Source: an uncultured Acidobacteriota bacterium (GTDB taxonomy: Bacteria; Acidobacteriota; UBA6911; RPQK01; JAJDTT01). Taken from it: a stretch of 64,000 nucleotides of DNA. The position numbers and the translations under genes were made by a program. The notes under the pieces are model-generated. The model was not told where the DNA came from, made no database searches, and saw nothing but the letters and a program-made list of their open reading frames with translations. Of the stretch, positions 26,665 through 36,240 are shown in pieces. Location of the stretch: positions 1 to 64,000 of the forward strand of contig CATOST010000033.1 of assembly GCA_951812665.1 (NCBI GenBank), given 5' to 3'. How positions within the stretch are numbered: the first letter of the stretch is position 1; each line of letters opens with the position of its first letter.

Positions 26665-29619
26665 CTAATGGGACGGAAGAGGGCGCCGTAGCGGCAGGAC
26701 TGGCAGCGTCGTAAAGATACGGCTGTCGGCGTCCATCTCCAAGGCGACTCCAGTAAATTTCCCTCCGTCCGGCGCCGTGCATCGGACCGACCCCTCAAAT
26801 TCGGAGGTGTCCGTTTTCGTGAACAGCTCATCGATGAAACGAGCTGTCTGTCCCCACCCCGGCAGCGATACCTCCTTCTCTTCCAATACCTCTCCGTCTT
26901 GCATCAATTGACAATCCACCTGGATCGAGTCCTCGGCCGGGTTTTGGATGGCCGCTCCCGTGTTGATGCCCGCCGCTCGCCGGCGGACGGGAAAGATCGC
27001 GTCCTGGACAGACTCTCCGGCGCCGACTCCGGCCACGCCGGCCGTGGACGCGTCGAAGCGCAGGACACCGCCGATGAACCCATCGGCGACGACTCTCGCC
27101 GATCCGGTCACCAGCTCGCCGCGGCCGTGCGTCGAGAGCGTAAATTCTCCCATGCCGTTCACGCCTGCCTGAATGACAAGACCGCCGTCCTCCCGCACCT
27201 GCATATCCTCCCCCACGTCCACCACCGATCCGGGATCGATGACCTGCCCGTTCTTGTCAAAGAAGTGGATCACGGGGCGGACGGGAGAGCGGATCGTGTT
27301 CACCAACACCAAATCGGAGGTTATGGAGGACCCGTTGGCGAAATGAGGAAAGTTGAGGAATACGGCATCCTGTGGCCGCGACCTTGGAACGGACACGACC
27401 GGCAAGGTGGTGAAGATCCGGTCTTTGGCATCCATCTCGAACGCTACTCCCGTGAAGTTTCCCCGGCAGCGCAACGACCCCGTGAAGTCGGTCGTGTCGG
27501 TCTGGGTGAACCACTCATCGATGAACCGGGCTTCCTGTCCATCGGCTTTGAACTCCAATCGCACCTGTTCAATCACACTGCCCTGCTGCATTAAATCGCA
27601 CGTGACGTGCCCGGACCCCTCCCCCAGATAGCGGATCGCCGCCCCGGTGTTGACGGCTCCCTCCTGGCGGCGCACCGGGAAGATGGCGTCCCGGAGGGGT
27701 CGGCTGGACCCCACGCCCGCCACCCCGATCCCCGGGGCGTCGAAACGCAGGACCCCGCCGATGGGGCCGTCGGCCACGACCCGCGCCGATCCGGTCACAA
27801 GTTTCCCGCGGCCGTGGGTCGAAATCGTGAACTCCCCCAGGGGCTCCAAGGCCGTCCGGGCGGTAAGAGTCCCGTCGCCTCGGACCTCCAGGTCCCCGGC
27901 GGCGTGCACCACCGACTCGGCATCGATGGAATTCCCCTCCTTGTCGAAGAAGTAGATCGAGGGCCGGATCGGCTCGGTTCCCACATTCACGATCACCAAC
28001 TCGGAAGTAATGGACGACCCGTTGGCGAAATGGGCGAAGTCCAGGGAAAGCGGTTCCCACACCGTCAGCGGCATGGGGGATCGTATGAGGGCGTACCCTC
28101 GATGGGGAAAAGGGAGTATGGGCAGACGCTGGATATCGGCGGTGACGGCAGCGTTCGCATCGGAACCCCGGGAGACCGAGCGGGCGGGGCTATCCGTGTG
28201 CCCTTTGGGAATCGTAATAAGGCGTGAACCCCCTTCGATGGTGACGCCGCTGGTGAAGAAGAAGTAAAGGTCGAGATTGAAGGGCGCTCCGGTCGGCGCT
28301 CTGGCCTCAAACCGGCCCGGTTCCAACCACTCCAGGAGAACTGGTACGTGTAAGGGATCGCCGGGATTTCCCTCCAAGGAGATCTGCTCCAGGGAGGTCA
28401 GGCCCAGGAAGATCCCGTCCGGCAGGCTCCTCAGTTGGAGATTGTACAGCCAGAGCGTCTTCAGCGCCGAAAGGCTGGAGAAAATACCCTCCGGAAAGCT
28501 CTGCCTGCTCAAGGGATTGCCACCCAGATCGAGCTCCACCAGGGTAGACAGGCCGGCAAAGAGTCCGCGCGGCAGGCTGTTCAGTTGGTTGCGGGCAAGG
28601 TTGAGCACCTTCAGCGAGGAGAGTCCGGCGAAGATCTCTTCCGGCAGCTTGCTCATCTGGTTCCGGTTCAGCCGGAGCCATTCCAGCGAGGACAGACCGG
28701 AGAAGATGCCTGTCGGCAGATTGCTCAGTTGAGTCGAGGCCAGAAGGAGAACCTCCAGCGACGGGAGTCCGGAGAAGATCCCCTCCGGCAGGGTGCCCAG
28801 ATCGTTGTCTTCCAGGGAGAGTCCCTGCAAGGAGCTCAATCCGGCGAAGGTCTTCTCCGGCAAACCGGTCAGCTGATTTTGGGCCAGAGAGAGTCCTTCC
28901 AGAGAGGACAGCCCGGAAAAGGTACCGGCCGGCAAGGCACTTAGATTGTTCCAGGCCAGATCAATCCCTACCAGTGACGCCAGCCCGGAAAAGGTCCCCG
29001 CCGAAAGTCTCGCCAGTTGATTGCGTCCCAAGTAGAGTCCTTGCAGGGAGGTCAATTCCGAGAATATCCCATCCTGAAGGCCGATGATGGAGTTGCTATC
29101 CAGGCGGAGCTGCTCCAGTGAAGACAGTCCGGAAAAGACGCCCTCCGGCAGGCTCGTCAGCCGATTGTATGACAGCAGGAGCTGTTGCAGTGCCGGAAGC
29201 CCGGAGAAAATCCTCTCGGGGAGGCTGGTCAGATTATTCTGGGCCAGATTGATCCCTTGCAACGATGTCAGGCCTGAGAAATCGCCCGGCCTCAATTCCG
29301 AAATGATGTCCGGACGGGTTTCCCGCGCCTCAAGAGGTATCCTGAGGATATCTATCGGTCCGCGCAGGTCGAGTACTTCGTCGATCTCAGCCAGATGCGC
29401 CTCCGTCACCTCGGCGCAATCGTTGATCCCAGGGACCCGTTCCACGATCTCGTCGCGAACTCGCGGGCTCCGGTCGCAGACCGGTGTCAATCGATTCGCC
29501 TGGGCTGCCGCCGGCACCTGCAATGCCGCCAGCACCAGCATGGCCAGGATCACGGTCAGGACAAGAGACACGGCGGTCCCTTTGGGAAGATGCGTGGTTA
29601 TCGAGGGGTGCGTTGACAT
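26665..29619 (-). CDS. Secreted leucine-rich-repeat protein with duplicated beta domains (LRR-B)
   Basis: 984 aa. Signal peptide to about residue 40 (VPAAAQA). An N-terminal cap with two Cys follows (TPVCDRSP, GINDCAEV). Next come 13 LRR units of 24 residues (about 115-430) of the form 'FSGLSSLEWLRLNRNQMSKLPEEI', the extracellular 'typical' LRR class best known from animal proteins. The C-terminus holds two copies of a domain starting HFANGSSITSELV (about 530 and 760), with conserved STHGRGELVTGSARVVADG. Probably secreted or surface-exposed and used in adhesion or host contact (inference). Its ATG directly follows the stop of LRR-A (TAAATG), with GGAGG upstream. Confidence 0.88.
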   Translation of the reverse strand: MSTHPSITTHLPKGTAVSLVLTVILAMLVLAALQVPAAAQANRLTPVCDRSPRVRDEIVERVPGINDCAEVTEAHLAEIDEVLDLRGPIDILRIPLEARETRPDIISELRPGDFSGLTSLQGINLAQNNLTSLPERIFSGLPALQQLLLSYNRLTSLPEGVFSGLSSLEQLRLDSNSIIGLQDGIFSELTSLQGLYLGRNQLARLSAGTFSGLASLVGIDLAWNNLSALPAGTFSGLSSLEGLSLAQNQLTGLPEKTFAGLSSLQGLSLEDNDLGTLPEGIFSGLPSLEVLLLASTQLSNLPTGIFSGLSSLEWLRLNRNQMSKLPEEIFAGLSSLKVLNLARNQLNSLPRGLFAGLSTLVELDLGGNPLSRQSFPEGIFSSLSALKTLWLYNLQLRSLPDGIFLGLTSLEQISLEGNPGDPLHVPVLLEWLEPGRFEARAPTGAPFNLDLYFFFTSGVTIEGGSRLITIPKGHTDSPARSVSRGSDANAAVTADIQRLPILPFPHRGYALIRSPMPLTVWEPLSLDFAHFANGSSITSELVIVNVGTEPIRPSIYFFDKEGNSIDAESVVHAAGDLEVRGDGTLTARTALEPLGEFTISTHGRGKLVTGSARVVADGPIGGVLRFDAPGIGVAGVGSSRPLRDAIFPVRRQEGAVNTGAAIRYLGEGSGHVTCDLMQQGSVIEQVRLEFKADGQEARFIDEWFTQTDTTDFTGSLRCRGNFTGVAFEMDAKDRIFTTLPVVSVPRSRPQDAVFLNFPHFANGSSITSDLVLVNTIRSPVRPVIHFFDKNGQVIDPGSVVDVGEDMQVREDGGLVIQAGVNGMGEFTLSTHGRGELVTGSARVVADGFIGGVLRFDASTAGVAGVGAGESVQDAIFPVRRRAAGINTGAAIQNPAEDSIQVDCQLMQDGEVLEEKEVSLPGWGQTARFIDELFTKTDTSEFEGSVRCTAPDGGKFTGVALEMDADSRIFTTLPVLPLRRPLPSH

Positions 29620-32346
29620 TTAATGTCGATCCTCCAGAGCAAGGTTACGAACCGGAACCATGGGCAGCGTCGTCAGGATCCGGTTTCGGTCGTCCATCTC
29701 CAGCGCCAACCCCGTGAAGGCTTCGCCGTCCCTTGCCGTGCAACGTACCGACCCCACGAAGTCGGACGCCCTCGGGCTGTCGAACAACTCGTCGACGAAC
29801 CGGGCCGCCTGCCCGTTCCTCAGCAACGGGATCGGCCTGCCTTCCAGTACCATGCCGTCTTGCATCAACCGGCAGGCCACCTCCGAAGCGGTTGTTCCCA
29901 GGTTGCGGACGGCAATCCCAGTCCGGATGCCCCTCAAACGGTTTTGGGCCGGGAAAAGGGCGTCCCGGACCGGTTGGCTGGCTCCCACTCCGGCAACGCC
30001 GATCTCCGGGATGTCGAAGCGGAGAAACCCACCCACTGGACCGTCGGCGACGACTTTCACCGATCCGCTCACCAGATCTCCCCGCCCGTGGGTCGAGATC
30101 GTGAGCTCTCCCAAGGGGGCTATGGCCGCCGTCACGCTCAGGGCTCCGTCGGCGCGGACCTGAAGTCCTTCCCCGACGTCCACCACCGACGCCGGGGCGA
30201 TGAGATCGCCCGCTTCACCATGGAAATAGACGGCGGGACGCACGGGCCCCGAGGCCACGTTCACAAAAACCAGTTCGGAGGTGACGGAGGAACCGTTGGC
30301 AAAGTGGGAGAAATACTGACGCGTGTAGTCCTGATTCCGCATTCGCGGAACGGAAACCACAGGCAAAGTCGTGAAGACGGCGTGTTCGAAATCGATCTCC
30401 AGAGCGACTCCGGCGAACAACGCCTCCGCGGGTGCGCTGCAGCGCACCGATCCCGAGAAGTTCGAAGTATCGGTCCCGGTGAACAGCTCGTCGATGAAAG
30501 CGGCCGCCTGTCCGTTGGCTGGCAGAGGGATTTCCGCCTCTTCCAGCACGTTGCCCTCTTGCATCAATAGACACGTCACCGTGATGGGGTCCCACAGGCT
30601 GCGGATCGCCGCACCGGTGTTGATGCCTCCCGCGACGCGCCGGACCGGGAAGATGGCGTCCCACAGGGGCCGGCCGGACCCGACGCCCGCCACCCCGATC
30701 CCGGGGGCATTGAAGCGCAGGACACCGCCTATGGGACCGTCGGCGACGACCCGCGCCGATCCCGTCACCAGTTCCCCGCGGCCGTGGGTCGAAATCGTGA
30801 CCTCTCCCAGCGGCTCCAGCGCCGTCGGGAGACTCAACGTCCCGTCGGCTCCGACCATCCGATCTCCCGTGATCTCCACCACCAGTTCGGCATCGATGAG
30901 ATCACCCCCCCGGTCGTAGAATCGGAACGAGGGGCGAACCGGCTGGGTTCCGACATTCACGATCACCAGCTCGGAGGTGATGGACGAACCGTTGGCGAAA
31001 TGCGCGAAGTCCAGGGATTGCGCCTGCCACACGGCCAACGGCAGGGGCGATCGGATGAGCGTGTACCCGTAATGTGGAGAAGGGCGTCTCGGGAGACGCC
31101 CGATCTCGACCGTGACGGCAGAGGCCGCGTCGGGATTCCGGGAGACCGACTGGATGGTGCTTTCCGTGTGGCCTTTGGGAATCGTGATGCGGGGTGAGTC
31201 CCCTTCGACGGCGGAACCTCCGGACAGTTCGAGAGCAAGCTCGATCTCGAAAGGGGCCCCGGTCGGGACCCGGGCCCGGAATCGGCCCGGCTCCACCCAT
31301 TCCAGGGAGACGGGTACGAGCAAGGGATCGCCAGGATTGTCGGCCAGGTTCAGCCATTCCAGGGAGGTCAGGCCCGAGAAGATCCCGTCCGGCAGACGCC
31401 TGAGTTGGTTCTGATGCAACCGGAGCTCATAAAGGGAGGTCAGGCCGGAAAAAACCTTGGCCGGCAAATGGCTCAGTCGATTTCCCGCCAGGTAGAGCCG
31501 GATCAACGAGGCGGGTCCGGAGAAGATCCCTTCCGGCAGGTTGGCCAGTCGATTCTGTTCCATACGGAGCCATTGCAGCACGGAGAGTCCCGAGAAGAGG
31601 CCCTCGGGTAGACGTCTGAGGTCATTGCCGCCCAGCTCAAGCCAGCGGAGGGAAGAGAGCCCGGAGAAGACCCCCGCCGACAGCGTGTTCAGTCGGTTGT
31701 GGCCCAAACTGAGCACGACCAAAGCGGGGAGCCCCGCGAAGACCCCCGCCGGCAGGGTAGTTATTTGGTTGTTATCCAGATAAAGAGATTGGAGAGACGA
31801 GAGTCCGGAGAAAGCCCCCTCCGGAAGGGTGGTCAGCTTATTCTCCCCGAGACTGAGACTGGAAAGAGCCGAGAGACCGGAGAAGATGCCGTCCGGAAGG
31901 CTGCTGGTTTGATTGTTGACGATCGAAAGAGACCGGAGTACCGGGAGCCCGGAGAAGATTCCCTGCGGAAGCGTGCGCAGTTCATGCCGGGCCAGGAGGA
32001 TCGATGTCAGCGAAGTCAGGCCGGAAAAATCTCCCTCCTTCAGCTCCTTGATTCGTTCCTGGTTGTTGAAGACCGCCCCGTTGATCGGACCGTGCAGATA
32101 CAGGGATCCTTGAATCGCTGCCAGATGCTCCTCGGTCGCGTCGGCGCAATCGGCTATCCCTGGAATCTTCCTCAGGATCGCGCCTTGGATTTCCGGCGTC
32201 CGGTCGCAGACCGGAGTCACAGCGGACATCTGGGCCATGACCGGCACCGGGGCGGAAAGCAGGATCATGCCCAGGGTCGCGGACAGGAGAAGAGACTCAG
32301 GTCTCTTTCGGGAAAGATGAGGAGTCATTGAGGGGTGGGTCAGCAT
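29620..32346 (-). CDS. Secreted leucine-rich-repeat protein with duplicated beta domains (LRR-A)
   Basis: 908 aa, same layout as LRR-B throughout. Signal peptide to about residue 38 (VPVMAQ); Cys-containing cap (TPVCDRTP, GIADCADA). Then 10 LRR units of 24 residues (about 98-340), three fewer than the paralogue, which explains nearly all of the length difference. The linker (GDPLLVPVSLEWVEPGRF) and two HFANGSS domains (about 449 and 682) follow. GGAGG lies 12 bases before the ATG. First gene of the two-gene operon. The tandem, closely similar genes could recombine to change LRR number. Confidence 0.88.
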   Translation of the reverse strand: MLTHPSMTPHLSRKRPESLLLSATLGMILLSAPVPVMAQMSAVTPVCDRTPEIQGAILRKIPGIADCADATEEHLAAIQGSLYLHGPINGAVFNNQERIKELKEGDFSGLTSLTSILLARHELRTLPQGIFSGLPVLRSLSIVNNQTSSLPDGIFSGLSALSSLSLGENKLTTLPEGAFSGLSSLQSLYLDNNQITTLPAGVFAGLPALVVLSLGHNRLNTLSAGVFSGLSSLRWLELGGNDLRRLPEGLFSGLSVLQWLRMEQNRLANLPEGIFSGPASLIRLYLAGNRLSHLPAKVFSGLTSLYELRLHQNQLRRLPDGIFSGLTSLEWLNLADNPGDPLLVPVSLEWVEPGRFRARVPTGAPFEIELALELSGGSAVEGDSPRITIPKGHTESTIQSVSRNPDAASAVTVEIGRLPRRPSPHYGYTLIRSPLPLAVWQAQSLDFAHFANGSSITSELVIVNVGTQPVRPSFRFYDRGGDLIDAELVVEITGDRMVGADGTLSLPTALEPLGEVTISTHGRGELVTGSARVVADGPIGGVLRFNAPGIGVAGVGSGRPLWDAIFPVRRVAGGINTGAAIRSLWDPITVTCLLMQEGNVLEEAEIPLPANGQAAAFIDELFTGTDTSNFSGSVRCSAPAEALFAGVALEIDFEHAVFTTLPVVSVPRMRNQDYTRQYFSHFANGSSVTSELVFVNVASGPVRPAVYFHGEAGDLIAPASVVDVGEGLQVRADGALSVTAAIAPLGELTISTHGRGDLVSGSVKVVADGPVGGFLRFDIPEIGVAGVGASQPVRDALFPAQNRLRGIRTGIAVRNLGTTASEVACRLMQDGMVLEGRPIPLLRNGQAARFVDELFDSPRASDFVGSVRCTARDGEAFTGLALEMDDRNRILTTLPMVPVRNLALEDRH

Positions 32347-32985
32347 GTGATTTCGGTCCTCCGAGTGGGGCCAGCACTATGCAGAGAGGCATGAGGCTTT
32401 TCCGAGCCACATTTCAGGAAGGTCGGGTTACTCAACAGGATGCGCCAATTTCCGATCATTTTGAACCGTAAAGAGACCAACTCCCGCTACGACGGACATT
32501 CTGATATCGGCGAGATTCCTTATGGCGGGATCATCCCTGCCAAGAGGTAATGTGAATTTTTTGCCTGAATGGGCTCACCGGGTCTCGCTCTTTCGGAAAC
32601 TCTCCGTCCGGCCGGGGACCCGGCGAAGTCATAGGGGAACAAGGCGGGGCCTGGGAGCGGGGTTTCCAACCCCCGAGCTTGGGACGGGACATGGGGGCAG
32701 CATGGGGGAATGACTGCATAGGAGAATGCGAGGAATGGGGGACAAGAATGTCCCCCCTCCTGGTCGCCTCCTGGTTGCCTCTCCCGGGGGTCTGGAAATC
32801 GGGGATCGATTCTGTAAAACTGATTTCTTTGCACGACTGTAAGCAAGGAATGAGCGCTACCGAGCCTGCCCCGGAACCAATTCACCGGGAGTTCTGCCGG
32901 ATTCCCCTTCACTCCACAGTCCGCGTCCCCCCCGGCGGAGTCTTCCAGGCCGGTACGGTGTGGTCGATTCGATCGGGAGTATCAG
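32347..32985. other. 639-bp divergent intergenic region
   Basis: No supported gene lies between LRR-A and the second Oar receptor. The centre (32654-32761) carries a hairpin composite. The flanks should hold both promoters, but no convincing -35/-10 pair was found. Short frames here encode mostly repeat sequence. Confidence 0.6.
32654..32761. repeat. Head-to-head pair of GGAG-type hairpins
   Basis: Plus strand: GGAGC, then GGGGTT-TCC-AACCCC (32659-32673). Minus strand: GGAG, then GGGGGACA-TTCT-TGTCCCCC (32756-32737), an eight-pair perfect stem. Same order and orientation as 26604-26664, so the LRR operon lies between two direct copies. Here the plus-strand element follows no plus-strand gene. 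Confidence 0.75.
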
Positions 32986-32988
32986 GTG

Positions 32989-35900
32989 ATGTCGAATAAG
33001 AGGCCTCTCCGTTCTTGTCTTCCTGGCTCCGGGCGCTCTCGGCGTCTGACCGGGACCGCTGCCGTGATCCTGCTGGCCGGGATCGTTCTGCTCCCCGCCC
33101 AGACCGACACCGGCACCATCCGCGGCTACGTCTACGACGAGACCCGGGCCGTCCTTCCCGGCGTCACCGTCACCGCCACTTACCAGGGCCGGGGCGTGAT
33201 CCGGGAGACCTTCACCTCGGACCTCGGCGAATATGTGCTGAGCCGAATCGATCCGGGCCTCTACACGCTTCGCTTCGAGTTGCCGGGCTTCGCTCCCTAC
33301 GTGGTGCAGGATCTGGAGGTCCTGGTCGGAGAAACCCAGACCTTCTCTCCGGAGATCGTGGTGGCCGCCGAGGAAATCGTCATCACGGCGGAAGCGACGC
33401 GGATCGCCGTCGCCCGCGACAAGACCCAGCAGTCCAACCATATCGACTCCGCCAGCATCGAGGACCTCCCCATCAACCGCCGTGACTATCTGGACTTGGC
33501 ACTTCTGACTCCAGGAGTCGTGGACTCGAACTACGTGGCGGACGACCGGGACTTCCGCATCGCCCCGACACCCGCGTCCGGACTCGGGATCGGCGGTGGC
33601 GGTGGGCGCGGTAACACCTTCACCATCGACGGGCTGAACAACAACTACTCCACCGGGAGCGTCCGGTCCTCCATCAGCCAGGACGCAGTGCAGGAGTTTC
33701 AGGTCAACCGCAATTCGTTCTCCGCGGAGCTGGGCGGAGCGCCCGGGGGGGCCATCAACATCGTGACCAAGGGTGGCACGAACGATTACCGCGGATCTAT
33801 CTTTGGAGTACTCCGCAACCGCCGGTTCCAGGCCCGCAACCATTTCGATCCGGCCGAGTCGGCCTACACCCGGGCCCAGAGCGGGGGTTCCTTCGGCGGT
33901 CCCATCCTGCGCGGCACAACGTTCTTCTACACCTCCTACGAACGCCTCGACCGGCACGAGTCGTCGTTCGTTCCCCTGCTCCGGGACAAGTCGTTCCTGT
34001 ACGAGCTGACGCCCTCGCAGCAGGCTCTGGCCGACGGGATCGCCAGCGACTCGGCTCCACCCGAATTCGCGCCGCTGGCTCCATTGGTCGGGTACCTTGC
34101 GGAGGCCCTGGTTCCGGGAAACTATCCCCACGTGGTCCGTCTGTTCGAGAGCAACAGCGGGGTCTTCCCCTTCTCGGAAGAGCGGCAGCAATTCATAACT
34201 CGCGTCGACCATGCCATAGGGTCGGCGCACAAGCTCTTCTTGCGAGGAAACTGGACGGGACTGAACAGCCAGAATACCAGCTTCGGTTCGTTGATCGCCC
34301 GCGACCGGGGCCGGAACAACGACCTGAACGATTTCTCGCTCGCGGTCGGGAACGCCTCGGTGATCAGCCCGGAGTGGATCAGCGAAACCTGGCTGGGGAT
34401 CGGGTACCACGACTTCGGCGTTTATCCCACCGACCCGCATGGACCCTCCATCGACATCAACGGATTCGGCTATTTCGGACGGGACCTCATCCTGCCGACC
34501 CGGAACGTGGAACGGACGGGGCAGGCGCGGCAGAACTTCACCTACGTCTCCGGCGGTCATTCGGTCAAATTCGGCGCCGACTACAATCCGATTTACGACC
34601 GGGCACGGTCCGAGACCTTCTTCAGCGGGAAGTTCGTCTTTGGAGAGGCCATTCCGCTTTCGGTTCTGATCGACCAAGGGGCCGGGTACACCGTCGCCCC
34701 ATTGCTCAAGGATCTGTTTCATTCGGTCGGGCGGCCCCAGATGGCCGCGGCAGTCGATGCTCCCATCTCCTCACTGCAAGCCTATGCGCTCGGTCTGCCC
34801 CTGGTCTACCAGCAGGGTTTCGGCGATCCTTTCTACAGCGGTTGGGCCCACACCTACGGCTTCTTCGTCGAGGACTCATGGCGGGTCCATCAGAACTTCC
34901 TGCTGACCCTGGGACTGCGCTACGAGCTCTTCCGCAAGGCGGATTTCCCCCGGGACAACAACAACTTCGGTCCCCGGGTGGGATTTGCCTGGAGTCCCGA
35001 CGCCAAGACCGTGATCCGAGGCGGCTACGGGATCTTCCACGCCCGGATCGACGGCCACGTCACCTTCATCAACGACCTGCTGGGAGAAGACGTCCAGCAG
35101 ATCATTCAGGTCTTCATTCCCCTGAACGGCATCCCGGGAGTCAACAGCGCACTGACCGGAGAGCCGCTCAACTCGGCGGAAATCTACCATACGCTCTTGA
35201 ACCGCGGCGTTCTGGGCCAGCGGCAGATCACGGCCGAGGACCTGGCCCTCCATGGATTCGTTCCGACTCCCGGACTGCCCTTTCACGTCCGGTTCCAGAT
35301 CGCCGACGATATGGTGAATCCCTACTCGCAACAGGCGAGTCTCGAGATCCAGAGGGAGGCCGCCGGGTTTGCCCTTTCGGCCGGGTACAATTTCAACCGC
35401 GGCGTTCATATCGTCCGCCCGCTCGACGTCAACATCTACGAGGCGGGAACCAATGCCCTGGGGAGGCCCATCATCGGTTTTCACAATCCAACCATCTTGC
35501 AGGACAACATCTACGGCAGTTGGTCCAATTCCTTCTACCACGCCCTGATCCTGCAACTGGAGAAACGCTTCTCGGAGGGTTTCCTGATCTCGGCGCATCA
35601 CACCTGGAGCAAGGCGATGGACGAGATCACCGATTACAATTCTTCGTTCCAACCGCATTTGCAATGGGACGCCGCGTCGGAAATGGCCTTGTCCTCCTAC
35701 CATCGCGGGCACCGATTCGTCATCCGCTCCATGGCCCAGCTTCCCTGGAAGGCCGGCCGGGGAAAGGGCTTTTTCGACAACCTGCTCGGGGATCTCACGA
35801 TCTCCGGAATTGTCACCGCGCGCTCGTTCGCCCCGTTCAATCTCAATACGGGTTACGACAACGTGGGGGACCGCCACAACGACACTCACCGGCCCTGGGG

Positions 35901-36186
35901 CGTGGGCCGCAACGTGGGCATTGGCCCCAACTTCTTCAGCGCCGACCTGCGCCTGAAGCGCCGGATCTCCGTCTTGGAGGACGTGAGCGTGGATGTCGTG
36001 GCCGAAGGGTTCAACTTGCTCAACCGCACCAATTTCAAGCACGTCAACGGCACCGTCGGCAACCTCACGCTGGAGGAACTCCCGTCCTCGTACCAGGGGC
36101 GCCGGGGCCCGGTGACGGAACCGTTTTCGTACACGTCGGCATTCGCGCCGAGGCAGTTCCAGTTCTCTCTCCGCCTCAATTTCTAG
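32989..36186 (+). CDS. Oar-like TonB-dependent receptor (second copy)
   Basis: 1065 aa from the ATG at 32989; GGGAG lies nine bases upstream, and an in-frame GTG three bases earlier is the alternative. Signal segment to about residue 38 (VLLPAQ). Carboxypeptidase-regulatory domain (GTIRGYVYDETRAVLPGV), then a plug (DLPINRRDYLDLALLTPGV, NTFTIDGLNNN), then a beta barrel ending in LRLNF. The motifs match the Oar family, but the sequence is far from the receptor at 7471-10788, so it probably imports a different substrate. It precedes PPC, DUF1549/1553 and DUF1501 genes on the same strand, which suggests a shared uptake-and-oxidation unit. A hairpin follows the stop. Confidence 0.93.
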   Translation: MSNKRPLRSCLPGSGRSRRLTGTAAVILLAGIVLLPAQTDTGTIRGYVYDETRAVLPGVTVTATYQGRGVIRETFTSDLGEYVLSRIDPGLYTLRFELPGFAPYVVQDLEVLVGETQTFSPEIVVAAEEIVITAEATRIAVARDKTQQSNHIDSASIEDLPINRRDYLDLALLTPGVVDSNYVADDRDFRIAPTPASGLGIGGGGGRGNTFTIDGLNNNYSTGSVRSSISQDAVQEFQVNRNSFSAELGGAPGGAINIVTKGGTNDYRGSIFGVLRNRRFQARNHFDPAESAYTRAQSGGSFGGPILRGTTFFYTSYERLDRHESSFVPLLRDKSFLYELTPSQQALADGIASDSAPPEFAPLAPLVGYLAEALVPGNYPHVVRLFESNSGVFPFSEERQQFITRVDHAIGSAHKLFLRGNWTGLNSQNTSFGSLIARDRGRNNDLNDFSLAVGNASVISPEWISETWLGIGYHDFGVYPTDPHGPSIDINGFGYFGRDLILPTRNVERTGQARQNFTYVSGGHSVKFGADYNPIYDRARSETFFSGKFVFGEAIPLSVLIDQGAGYTVAPLLKDLFHSVGRPQMAAAVDAPISSLQAYALGLPLVYQQGFGDPFYSGWAHTYGFFVEDSWRVHQNFLLTLGLRYELFRKADFPRDNNNFGPRVGFAWSPDAKTVIRGGYGIFHARIDGHVTFINDLLGEDVQQIIQVFIPLNGIPGVNSALTGEPLNSAEIYHTLLNRGVLGQRQITAEDLALHGFVPTPGLPFHVRFQIADDMVNPYSQQASLEIQREAAGFALSAGYNFNRGVHIVRPLDVNIYEAGTNALGRPIIGFHNPTILQDNIYGSWSNSFYHALILQLEKRFSEGFLISAHHTWSKAMDEITDYNSSFQPHLQWDAASEMALSSYHRGHRFVIRSMAQLPWKAGRGKGFFDNLLGDLTISGIVTARSFAPFNLNTGYDNVGDRHNDTHRPWGVGRNVGIGPNFFSADLRLKRRISVLEDVSVDVVAEGFNLLNRTNFKHVNGTVGNLTLEELPSSYQGRRGPVTEPFSYTSAFAPRQFQFSLRLNF

Positions 36187-36192
36187 CGGGAC

Positions 36193-36217
36193 AGCGGCGG
36201 CAGCTTTCTCGCCGCCG
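36193..36217 (+). repeat. Hairpin after the second Oar receptor
   Basis: CGGCGGC (36195-36201) pairs with GCCGCCG (36211-36217) around a nine-base loop containing CTTTC. It starts nine bases after the stop. It belongs to the GGAG hairpin family but with an altered prefix (GACAG). Confidence 0.6.
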
Positions 36218-36240
36218 AACTCCCAACCGGGGAATAGGCA

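Noticed and set aside
28300..29300. Regular DNA periodicity in the LRR genes as a CRISPR or satellite array
   Set aside because: The 72-base periodicity is imperfect and is explained by the 24-residue LRR protein repeats.
32522..32713. Small frames in the gap before the second Oar receptor
   Set aside because: They mostly translate hairpin repeat sequence and lack ribosome-binding sites or hydrophobic or conserved features.
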